Source: JBFLVN01 sp040758475
Lineage (GTDB): Bacteria > JAGRBM01
Assembly: GCA_040758475.1 (NCBI GenBank)
Contig: JBFLVN010000124.1
Coordinates: forward strand, 1 to 11,024
Length of the DNA stretch: 11,024 bases
Direction: 5' to 3'
The stretch's first letter is position 1. Every line of letters starts with the position of its first letter. The notes under the pieces were generated by a model, which worked only from the letters and a program-made list of their open reading frames with translations, was not told the origin of the DNA and did no database searches. The position numbers were made by a program, and so were the translations under genes. Positions 1-6,084 of the stretch are shown here, piece by piece.

Positions 1-133
1 CCCGACGGGGCCAGAGCGTGGAAGAGGGTATCACGGACCCCTTCCCGGGCCTTCTACGGAGCGGGGCAGCCGACCGGTTGCCGAAAAACGCTGCCTGGGC
101 CACTATCCCGCCCCTTGGGGGCCTCTTTAAGCT
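1..133. other. Upstream region without a supported gene
   Basis: I see no gene here that I can support. Open frames run through the segment on both strands, as expected in GC-rich DNA, but their translations resemble nothing I recognise. An in-frame TAA at 128-130 lies two codons before the ATG at 134, so the first gene cannot extend into this stretch. A G-run at 117-121 is the only Shine-Dalgarno-like element and sits 12 bases from the ATG, which is far. I could not identify a convincing promoter pair. Confidence 0.5.
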
Positions 134-583
134 ATGTGGCGCCGGATTCACGCGCTCATTTTCCTGGGGTGGCGGTATTTTCTCCACCTTTTAAAGGCCG
201 TTTCCCCCTTCCACCGGCGGCCGGGTCTGGAGAAATTCCGGCAGAATTACCTCCCCGACGGGATTACCTTCTATTCCCCGGGCGAGCGAGCCGCCATGCC
301 CCGGATGGAACGGTGCATCGGGTGCGACGCTTGTCTCCATGCCTTTTTCCTCCGGGAGAAATACGACCCCCGGCAGGCAACGCCCCGGGACCTGGCCATC
401 TCGCTTTCCCGGTCCTCGCCCGACTATAAAGCAGCCCGGCGCATTCTGGCCGGGTGGAAGGATTTGGAGAATTTCTCCGAACTTTGCCCCCGGGGGGTCG
501 ATTTGGCCGGGATTACCGCTCTCATGCGGCGGCACCTCTCCGAATACGACGCCCACGTCCCAACGAACCGAAAGGCAGCTTAA
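134..583 (+). CDS. Small HdrC/SdhB-like iron-sulfur protein, single-cluster form
   Basis: A 149-residue protein, probably an electron carrier or a subunit of a larger redox complex; the partner is unknown. It has a basic, hydrophobic N-terminus (about residues 1-25) that could sit at a membrane, then a CIGCDAC motif (C61, C64, C67) and, about 50 residues later, CPRGVD (C118). That spacing and the CPRGVD sequence match the alpha-helical ferredoxin domain of heterodisulfide reductase HdrC and succinate dehydrogenase SdhB. In those families the first three cysteines of motif 1 and the last cysteine of motif 2 hold one [4Fe-4S] cluster. The other four ligand positions are F71, W108, L111 and F114 here, so only one cluster is expected. 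The ATG at 134 follows an in-frame TAA at 128-130 and is the only good start. The stop lies five bases before pepA, so the two are probably co-transcribed. The fold assignment is reasonable; the role is unknown. Confidence 0.75.
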   Translation: MWRRIHALIFLGWRYFLHLLKAVSPFHRRPGLEKFRQNYLPDGITFYSPGERAAMPRMERCIGCDACLHAFFLREKYDPRQATPRDLAISLSRSSPDYKAARRILAGWKDLENFSELCPRGVDLAGITALMRRHLSEYDAHVPTNRKAA

Positions 584-588
584 AGCCC

Positions 589-2139
589 ATGGAAGAAACC
601 CCCACTCCGCCGCCCACCGAGATCCTGGCGACTTTCTCGAGCCCGGTGGACATCGATTTCGAAGTCCAGCCCGCCGCCCAGTTCGCCGCCGAGCTGGCCC
701 CTGTCCTGGTGGTCGGGGTCACCCGCGGCGGAGAGCCCGCTCTGGCGGCGCCGCTCGCGGGAACGGAAGTAGCCCAGCACCTCGCGGGCCTCGCCCGCAC
801 GGCGGGATTTCCCGGAAAGCGGGGTGAAGCGCGCCTCGTCTCGAACGCCCTGCCGGGCCTTCCGCGCGCCGTACTCCTTACGGGCCTTGGCGAAAAAGAG
901 CAGCTCGATCGTCTCGCCGCCGAACGGGCTTTCGCCCAGGCGGCCCGCATGCTTCGGGGCGGGGAATTCCCGGCCGTCGCCGTCCTGCCCGCCATCGATG
1001 GAGAGCTTTCCCATCAACTCGGGCCCATCGTCGAGGGTTTTCTCCTCGGCTCCTACACCTGTTCCACTTATCTTTCCGAAGCCTCCAAGAAGAAGGCCGA
1101 TCCGGTCAAGAAGGTGTTCGTGCTGGCCGACGGCCCGGCGGAAGAAGTGGCGGGAAGAATCCTTCTTTCGAAAATCATCGCCCGCGCGACGAACCTCGCC
1201 CGGGAACTGGCCAACGCTCCGGGATCGGATCTCAATCCCCCGGCTTTCGCCGACAAGATTCTCCAGCTCGGCAATTCCATCGGCATTCACAGCGAGGTCT
1301 GGAAGTACAAGCGGATCGAAGCCCAGGGGATGGGCCTCCTCCTCGCAGTCGGCAAGGGGAGCGTTCACGAACCCCGGCTCGTCAAGATGACCTACAAACC
1401 CGAGGGCCGCCCGGTGGGTACGGTCGTTCTGGTCGGAAAAGGGATCACCTTCGATACGGGGGGAATTGATCTCAAGAAACGCGAAGGAATGGAATCCATG
1501 AAGGGCGACAAGGCCGGCGCCGCCGCCGTGGTGGCTACGCTGCTCGCCTGCAAGGAAGCCAAAGTCCCCCTCCGCGTCATCGGCATCCTGGCCATCGCCG
1601 AGAACATGCCCTCTTCCAAGTCCTACAAGCCGGGCGACGTCTTCAAGTCGGCTTCCGGAAAGACGGTCGAAGTGGGCGACACGGACGCCGAAGGCCGGCT
1701 CATCCTGGCCGACGCGCTCGCCTACGCGAGCACCCTCGAATGCGACGCGGTGATCGACGTGGCGACCCTCACGGGTTCCTGCGCGGTGGGTTTGGGCCCC
1801 CAGGTGGCGGGGCTCTTTTCCAACGACGACCAGCTGGCGGAACAACTCATGCAGGCTTCCGATGAAGCGGGCGAGCGCCTCTGGCCCCTTCCACTCGAAG
1901 TGCTCTACCGCCCTGAGATCGACTCGGACGTGGCGGACTTGAAGAACGTCGCGAGCGGCCGTTACGGCGATGCCATCCACGCGGCCAATTTCCTGCGGGA
2001 ATTCGTGGGGTCGAAGCCTTGGGCCCATCTGGACATCGCGGGCCCCTCGTGGACCGACGAGGAATCGCCTGCGGCCCCCACCGGGGCCACGGGCTACGGC
2101 GTGCGCACGCTCGCCAATTTCCTGCTCCTTCCGCGTTGA
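589..2139 (+). CDS. pepA: Leucyl aminopeptidase, M17 family (PepA)
   Basis: A cytosolic two-metal aminopeptidase that removes N-terminal residues from peptides, usually as a hexamer. The product is 516 residues, normal for the family, with a variable N-terminal domain (about 1-175) and the M17 catalytic domain (about 195-516). Every expected metal-binding or catalytic residue is visible: K284 and D289 in VGKGITFDTGG, K296, D307 in MKGDKAGAA, and D366, E368 and R370 in DTDAEGRL. The PepA family signature normally begins with Asn (NTDAEGRL); here that residue is Asp364. The frame stays open to 454, but that start would bury 130 bases inside the preceding gene. The ATG at 589, whose product begins MEETPTPPP, fits better. 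A weak AAAGG at 571-575 is the only nearby ribosome-site candidate. It lies five bases after the iron-sulfur gene, suggesting one transcript. PepA can also bind DNA in E. coli; nothing here tests that. Confidence 0.93.
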   Translation: MEETPTPPPTEILATFSSPVDIDFEVQPAAQFAAELAPVLVVGVTRGGEPALAAPLAGTEVAQHLAGLARTAGFPGKRGEARLVSNALPGLPRAVLLTGLGEKEQLDRLAAERAFAQAARMLRGGEFPAVAVLPAIDGELSHQLGPIVEGFLLGSYTCSTYLSEASKKKADPVKKVFVLADGPAEEVAGRILLSKIIARATNLARELANAPGSDLNPPAFADKILQLGNSIGIHSEVWKYKRIEAQGMGLLLAVGKGSVHEPRLVKMTYKPEGRPVGTVVLVGKGITFDTGGIDLKKREGMESMKGDKAGAAAVVATLLACKEAKVPLRVIGILAIAENMPSSKSYKPGDVFKSASGKTVEVGDTDAEGRLILADALAYASTLECDAVIDVATLTGSCAVGLGPQVAGLFSNDDQLAEQLMQASDEAGERLWPLPLEVLYRPEIDSDVADLKNVASGRYGDAIHAANFLREFVGSKPWAHLDIAGPSWTDEESPAAPTGATGYGVRTLANFLLLPR

Positions 2140-2167
2140 CTGGCCTTGGAGGCCCCATCTAACTTCC

Positions 2168-2184
2168 GGCCCCGAAACGGGGCC
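2168..2184 (+). repeat. GC hairpin after pepA
   Basis: A perfect inverted repeat, GGCCCCG (2168-2174) and CGGGGCC (2178-2184), separated by three A residues. It lies 28 bases after the pepA stop. No T run follows it, so it is not a canonical intrinsic terminator. It could stabilise the 3' end of the pepA message or form part of the leader of the next gene. Confidence 0.5.
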
Positions 2185-2188
2185 CCCT

Positions 2189-2220
2189 CCGCGGGGAAAG
2201 AAGTCCCCGCGGCGCGGGAG
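2189..2220 (+). promoter_or_regulatory. Structured leader and ribosome-binding site of the GAPDH-like gene
   Basis: Bases 2189-2197 pair perfectly with 2204-2212 (9-bp stem, 6-base loop). A second, mutually exclusive hairpin can form between CCCGC (2206-2210) and GCGGG (2214-2218). The second one would bury the GGGAG ribosome-binding site at 2216-2220, which sits six bases before the ATG at 2227. The pairing is read directly from the sequence. Any switch-like control of translation is inference, and in GC-rich DNA such pairings can arise by chance. Confidence 0.4.
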
Positions 2221-2226
2221 TAAGCC

Positions 2227-3297
2227 ATGAGCGGTCCAATCGTCGTTCACGTTGTCGGCACGGGTACCATCGGGGAACCCCTGATCGGGATTCTCGCTTC
2301 GTACGGGAAAGAACTCGGCATCGACGAGGTGACCTTTCACAAGCGGACACCCCTGACGACCGACCGCTCGAAAGTCCACGCCCTCATGAAGAAGGGCGCC
2401 CGCCTCGTCACGGACAAGGAACGGCACAACGACTTCATTAAGCTCGGCATGAAGCCGACCCTCGAAACGATGGAAGCCTTTCAGCGGGCCACCGTCGTCA
2501 TCGACTGCACGCCCATTGGCAACAAGATGAAGGACGAGTACTACAAGAACCTGAATGGCAACGTGAAAGGCTTCATCGCCCAGGGCTCGGAGTTCGGTTT
2601 CGGGAAAATGTACGCCCGCGGCGTGAACGACAAGGCGCTCAAGCACGGCCAAGACCGCTTCATCCAGGTCGTCTCCTGCAACACGCACAACATCTCGGTC
2701 CTCATCAACACGATCGCCTACGACGGCGGAAAGCGGCCCGACAATTTGGTGGACGGCCGGTTTATCTGCATCCGCCGTTCGAGCGACATTTCCCAGGACG
2801 AGGATTTCTCCCCGGCCCCCGTTGTGGACAAGCACAAGGACGAAACCTTCGGCACCCACCACGCCCGGGACGCCTACCACCTCTTCGAGACCCTGGGTCT
2901 AAAGCCCCGCATCTTCAGCTCGGCCATCAAGCTCAACACCCAGTACATGCACGCCATCCACTTCGCCTTGAAGCTCAAGGAGAAGATCGACAAGAACACG
3001 GTGATCGACCGCCTGCGGAGCAACGCCCACGTGGCCGTCACCGACAAGAAGAGCGCCAACTCGATCTTCAGTTTCGGCCGGGACCACGGCCTCTACGGCC
3101 GCATCCTTTCGGAAACGGTCCTCTCCTCCCCCACGCTCACGGTGCGGGACGGAGACGAGGTGATCGGCTTCTGCTTCACGCCCCAGGACGGCAACTCACT
3201 TCTCTCTTCCGTTTCGGCCGCCCTCTGGTTCATCAACCCGGAGACTTACGAGAAGAAGCTCGAAATCTTCCGGCCCTACATGTACGCAGAGGTTTAA
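2227..3297 (+). CDS. Type II (archaeal-type) glyceraldehyde-3-phosphate dehydrogenase-like protein
   Basis: A 356-residue cytosolic dehydrogenase of the archaeal GAPDH family, which oxidises glyceraldehyde 3-phosphate with NAD(P)+ and phosphate. The N-terminus carries a Rossmann loop, GTGTIGEP (11-18). DCTPIG (93-98) and the FIAQGSEFG region match the conserved DCTPGG and FQGGEK segments of the family. The nucleophile is C151 in VVSCNTHN, and the catalytic histidine region is THHARD (H211/H212), equivalent to SHHGPD in archaea. A double arginine (R183, R184) matches the conserved VRRGAD segment. Family members usually read SCNTTGLxR, whereas here it is SCNTHNISV, so the site is divergent and the true substrate may differ. 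The ATG at 2227 has a GGGAG ribosome-binding site six bases upstream. The gene lies between pepA and a NuoI-like ferredoxin on the same strand. Classical bacterial GAPDH (SCTTNC motif) is excluded. Confidence 0.82.
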   Translation: MSGPIVVHVVGTGTIGEPLIGILASYGKELGIDEVTFHKRTPLTTDRSKVHALMKKGARLVTDKERHNDFIKLGMKPTLETMEAFQRATVVIDCTPIGNKMKDEYYKNLNGNVKGFIAQGSEFGFGKMYARGVNDKALKHGQDRFIQVVSCNTHNISVLINTIAYDGGKRPDNLVDGRFICIRRSSDISQDEDFSPAPVVDKHKDETFGTHHARDAYHLFETLGLKPRIFSSAIKLNTQYMHAIHFALKLKEKIDKNTVIDRLRSNAHVAVTDKKSANSIFSFGRDHGLYGRILSETVLSSPTLTVRDGDEVIGFCFTPQDGNSLLSSVSAALWFINPETYEKKLEIFRPYMYAEV

Positions 3298-3336
3298 AGG
3301 CCTACGGGGGTTTCCAGAGCGTCCGGGGGCACCGCC

Positions 3337-3366
3337 TTGCCGCTTTCGGCCGTCCCCGCCTAGACT
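3337..3366 (+). promoter_or_regulatory. Possible sigma-70-type promoter before the NuoI-like gene
   Basis: TTGCCG (3337-3342) and TAGACT (3361-3366) are 18 bases apart, and each matches four of six consensus positions. They lie in the 121-base gap after the GAPDH-like gene and would start transcription about 45 bases before the ATG at 3419. Matches this weak occur by chance, so this is only a candidate. Confidence 0.22.
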
Positions 3367-3381
3367 CACTCTCCGCCGCTT

Positions 3382-3394
3382 GGGGAATTTCCCC
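3382..3394. promoter_or_regulatory. 13-base palindrome in the NuoI-like leader
   Basis: GGGGAA (3382-3387) and TTCCCC (3389-3394) are perfect inverted halves around one T. The palindrome sits between the possible -10 box at 3361-3366 and the ATG at 3419. It is a plausible operator for a dimeric repressor. Its short loop makes it a poor RNA hairpin. No regulator is encoded nearby. Confidence 0.25.
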
Positions 3395-3418
3395 TCCGGC
3401 CCGGATCAAAGAAGCACC

Positions 3419-4060
3419 ATGGCCATCGGCGTCATCACCGTCCGCAGAAAGCCTTTAGGGATACTGGAAAGCACCTACGTGGTGGAGATCGTCCGCGGGC
3501 TTCTCACGACGGGCGGCCAGTTCGTCCGGAACTTCCTCTACGAATGGACCCGCCGCCTGCCCCGCGTCCAGAAGTTCCTGCAAGGCCTCTCGGCCGTCCC
3601 TTTGCTCGGGCGCCTCATGCCCGAGGAGCGGGGCGTCGTCACGATCGACTATCCCTACGAGCGCACGAAGCTCCCCCCCAACTACCGTACGTTCCACCGC
3701 CTCATGCTCCACACGGACGGCTCGGTCCGCTGTACGGCCTGCATGCTCTGCGCGACGAACTGCCCCTCCCAGTGCATCCACATCGTAGCGAGCGAGACGG
3801 AAGAAGAGATCGAGAAGAAGCCCGAACGCTACGACATCGACATCATGCGCTGCGTCTTCTGCGGCTACTGCGTGGAAGCGTGCCCCTGCGACGCGATCCG
3901 GATGGATTCGGGGATCGTGGACGAGGCCTACTACGACCGGCGCGTCCACGACATGAACCTGCTCATGGGGCGCGGCGAGAAGATCTATCACGAATACGAC
4001 TCGGTCTTCGGTTACGGCCCCCACGGCAAGAAAGAAAAGCCGGCCGGGCCGGGACATTGA
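3419..4060 (+). CDS. NuoI-like 2[4Fe-4S] ferredoxin, stand-alone
   Basis: A 213-residue protein resembling NADH-quinone oxidoreductase subunit I, which relays electrons through two [4Fe-4S] clusters in the peripheral arm of complex I. The cluster motifs are C105, C108, C111, C115 (CTACMLCATNCP) and C145, C148, C151, C155 (CVFCGYCVEACP). The preceding RYDIDIMRC segment is typical of NuoI. There is an N-terminal region of about 100 residues. Each motif has an additional cysteine just downstream (C119 and C157) where NuoI usually has small or aliphatic residues. No other nuo gene is in the window, so this may be a paralogue serving another oxidoreductase. A TTG at 3380 could start 13 codons earlier but lacks a ribosome-binding site; I prefer the ATG at 3419, although its own site is also weak. 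It follows the GAPDH-like gene after 121 bases. Confidence 0.85.
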   Translation: MAIGVITVRRKPLGILESTYVVEIVRGLLTTGGQFVRNFLYEWTRRLPRVQKFLQGLSAVPLLGRLMPEERGVVTIDYPYERTKLPPNYRTFHRLMLHTDGSVRCTACMLCATNCPSQCIHIVASETEEEIEKKPERYDIDIMRCVFCGYCVEACPCDAIRMDSGIVDEAYYDRRVHDMNLLMGRGEKIYHEYDSVFGYGPHGKKEKPAGPGH

Positions 4061-4082
4061 GGGGCAGCAGGAGAGATCGAAA

Positions 4083-4106
4083 GGGGGCGCAAGGTGATGC
4101 GCCCCC
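4083..4106 (+). terminator. Strong hairpin between the ferredoxin and the ABC exporter
   Basis: GGGGGCGC (4083-4090) pairs perfectly with GCGCCCCC (4099-4106) across an eight-base loop, 22 bases after the NuoI-like stop. A TCTTTTT run follows only at 4121-4127, 14 bases past the stem, so this is not a textbook intrinsic terminator. It probably marks the end of the upstream transcript or stabilises it, and it suggests the exporter genes have their own promoter. Confidence 0.42.
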
Positions 4107-4131
4107 GGTCGTCTAGAGGCTCTTTTTCACG

Positions 4132-6084
4132 ATGGCCGCCCAATCCACCCCCCGCGATTTGGATTCCCTCCAAGGCGGCGAACTGTTCCGGCACTATCTC
4201 GGAAAATACAAATGGAAGTACGCCCGGGGCCTGGGAAGCCTCGTCGTCGTCGACGTCCTCGATCTTCTCATCCCGCTTCTGACGGCGGCGGCGATCGATG
4301 CGCTCACCGCCTATTTTTCCGCCGGGGCGTCCCGCGAGGAAGTACGGCGGACGCTTTTCTGGTGCGCCCTCGGTTATCTGGTGGCCCATATCCTCATGGG
4401 TACTTTCCGGTACGTGTGGCGGATGGCGTTCATCGGCACGTCCTTCCGCATCGACCAGGATTTGAAGACCACGTTTTTCTCCCGCCTCCTGAAACTCTCC
4501 CCCGGTTTCTACGGGAAAAATCCCACGGGCGATCTGATGAGCCGGGCGACGAACGACCACGAAGCCGTCCGCATGGCCCTCGGGATGGGGACTCTCATCT
4601 CGCTCGACGCGGTTTTCTACCTTCTCCTCGTGCCACCTCTCATGCTCTATCTCTCCTGGAAGCTTACGCTCCTCGTGCTCATTCCCATGCCCCTCATCCC
4701 GATCCTCATCGCCCGCATGGGCCGGATCATCGAGGAACGGATGGGGAAAGTGCAGGAAGGCTTTTCCGATCTCTCGCGCATCGTGCAGGAAGCCTTCTCG
4801 GGTATCCGCGCCGTGAAGGGATACGTGCGGGAAGCCGCCGAGGAAGGAAAGTTCGAAATATCGAGCCGCCGCTACGTGGGAGCGAACCTCCACCTTGCCC
4901 GCGCCCAGATTCTTCTCGAACCCCTCATGCAGTATTCGGTCAACGTGGGTTTCGTGATTCTCCTCGTGGCTGGTGGCGGGCAAGTTCTGGAAGGCGCCAT
5001 CACGGTGGGCTCCTGGGTCGCGCTCCACCGCTACGTCTCCCGGCTCTCCTGGCCCATGGTCGCCATCGGCTGGACCATCACCCTGACCCGCCGGGGCCGG
5101 GCGAGCGCCAAGCGGATTCTGGGCGTGGTGAACGAAGCCCCGGACGTGGCCGACGCGGACGATCCCGGAAAAAAGCCGGCTCTGGCGAGCGGCCGCCTCC
5201 TTCCCACGCCGGAGGAAATCCGGTTCGACGAGCGGGCGTATCCGCCGCTCGCGGGGGAAATCGAGGCGAGGAATCTCTCCTTCTCCTATTCACCGGGCGG
5301 GCCCAAGGTCTTGGACCGCGTGAGTTTCCGGGTCCGTCCCGGGGAGACGGTGGCCCTGGTGGGCCGCATCGGCTCGGGGAAATCGACTCTCGTTCACCTC
5401 CTCTCCCACCTCTATCCGGTGGCGCGGGGAGAACTTTTCATCGACGGCCGGGACGTGAACGACATTCCTTTGAAGCAGCTCCGGGAGTCCTTGGGTTTCG
5501 TCCCGCAGGAGCCTTTTCTTTTTTCCGAAACCATCGGGGGGAACATCGCCATGGGCCGTCCGGGGAGCAATCTTTCCGGATTGAACGGGGATGAGGGCGT
5601 TCACCTGGGCGGGGAGGCCCCCGCGTGGGTAAAAGACGCCGCCCAGGCGGCGCGCCTTGCCGAAGAGGTCGAGCGGATTCCGGGGCGCTACGACGCCCTT
5701 TTGGGGGAGCGGGGTATCAATCTCTCAGGCGGCCAGAAGCAACGCCTTACCTTGGCCCGCGCCCTCGTGCGGGAACCTTCCATCGTCGTTTTCGACGACA
5801 CCCTTTCCGCCGTGGACGCCCGCACGGAAGAGGAGATCCTCGAAAAACTCCTTTCGTACGCCCGGAAACGGACGGCGATCCTCATCACGCACCGCTTTAC
5901 GGCCGCGCGCCGGGCCGACCGGGTTCTCGTACTCGACAACGGCCGCCTCGTGGGCGAAGGGCACCACGAGGAACTCCTCGCCCGCGGCGGCCTCTACGCC
6001 GAGCTTTATGAAAAGCAGCAGCTCGAAGCGGCCCTGGAAGCCGAGGAAGCGGCGGAGATGGAAATGCGGGAGGCGGCGCCGTGA
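4132..6084 (+). CDS. ABC exporter subunit 1, degenerate catalytic site (heterodimer half)
   Basis: A 650-residue half-transporter with an N-terminal six-helix membrane domain (hydrophobic stretches near 36-56, 75-95, 155-174, 178-196, 262-283 and 288-315) and a C-terminal ATPase domain from about 377. It belongs to the MsbA/MdlA/LmrC-like type I exporters, which expel lipids, drugs or peptides; the substrate is not predictable. It shows Walker A GRIGSGKST (411-419), Q-loop Q459, signature LSGGQ (531-535), Walker B IVVFDD (551-556) and H587. The catalytic glutamate is replaced by D556, as in the weak site of heterodimeric exporters. A stretch of roughly 20 extra residues (about 476-500) lies between the Q-loop and the signature. 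The acidic C-terminal tail (about 631-648) is rich in glutamate and alanine. The ATG at 4132 has only a poor ribosome site. The last four bases overlap the start of the partner gene. Confidence 0.92.
   Translation: MAAQSTPRDLDSLQGGELFRHYLGKYKWKYARGLGSLVVVDVLDLLIPLLTAAAIDALTAYFSAGASREEVRRTLFWCALGYLVAHILMGTFRYVWRMAFIGTSFRIDQDLKTTFFSRLLKLSPGFYGKNPTGDLMSRATNDHEAVRMALGMGTLISLDAVFYLLLVPPLMLYLSWKLTLLVLIPMPLIPILIARMGRIIEERMGKVQEGFSDLSRIVQEAFSGIRAVKGYVREAAEEGKFEISSRRYVGANLHLARAQILLEPLMQYSVNVGFVILLVAGGGQVLEGAITVGSWVALHRYVSRLSWPMVAIGWTITLTRRGRASAKRILGVVNEAPDVADADDPGKKPALASGRLLPTPEEIRFDERAYPPLAGEIEARNLSFSYSPGGPKVLDRVSFRVRPGETVALVGRIGSGKSTLVHLLSHLYPVARGELFIDGRDVNDIPLKQLRESLGFVPQEPFLFSETIGGNIAMGRPGSNLSGLNGDEGVHLGGEAPAWVKDAAQAARLAEEVERIPGRYDALLGERGINLSGGQKQRLTLARALVREPSIVVFDDTLSAVDARTEEEILEKLLSYARKRTAILITHRFTAARRADRVLVLDNGRLVGEGHHEELLARGGLYAELYEKQQLEAALEAEEAAEMEMREAAP
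6068..6073 (+). promoter_or_regulatory. Ribosome-binding site deciding the GTG start of ABC subunit 2
   Basis: GGGAGG lies within the 3' end of subunit 1, seven bases before the GTG at 6081. With the GTGA overlap at 6081-6084 it supports GTG as the true start and translational coupling of the two subunits. Confidence 0.7.

Noticed and set aside
454..588. N-terminal extension of PepA by 45 codons
   Set aside because: It would overlap the iron-sulfur gene by 130 bases, and the added Arg/Pro-rich segment looks like that gene read in another frame. PepA length is normal from 589.
580..2880. A 766-codon open frame on the minus strand across pepA and the GAPDH-like gene
   Set aside because: It lies opposite two clear, family-supported genes. 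Its translation has no recognisable domain and is rich in Gly, Arg, Val and Asp. Long antisense frames are expected in GC-rich codon usage.
4083..4127. Canonical intrinsic terminator with T tract
   Set aside because: The T run starts 14 bases after the stem, too far for the classical mechanism, so I report a hairpin with modest terminator confidence only.
4012..5028. A 338-codon minus-strand open frame over the ferredoxin end and first ABC gene
   Set aside because: It covers the terminator-like hairpin and the ABC coding region, and the translation is dominated by charged residues and histidine without a recognisable family.
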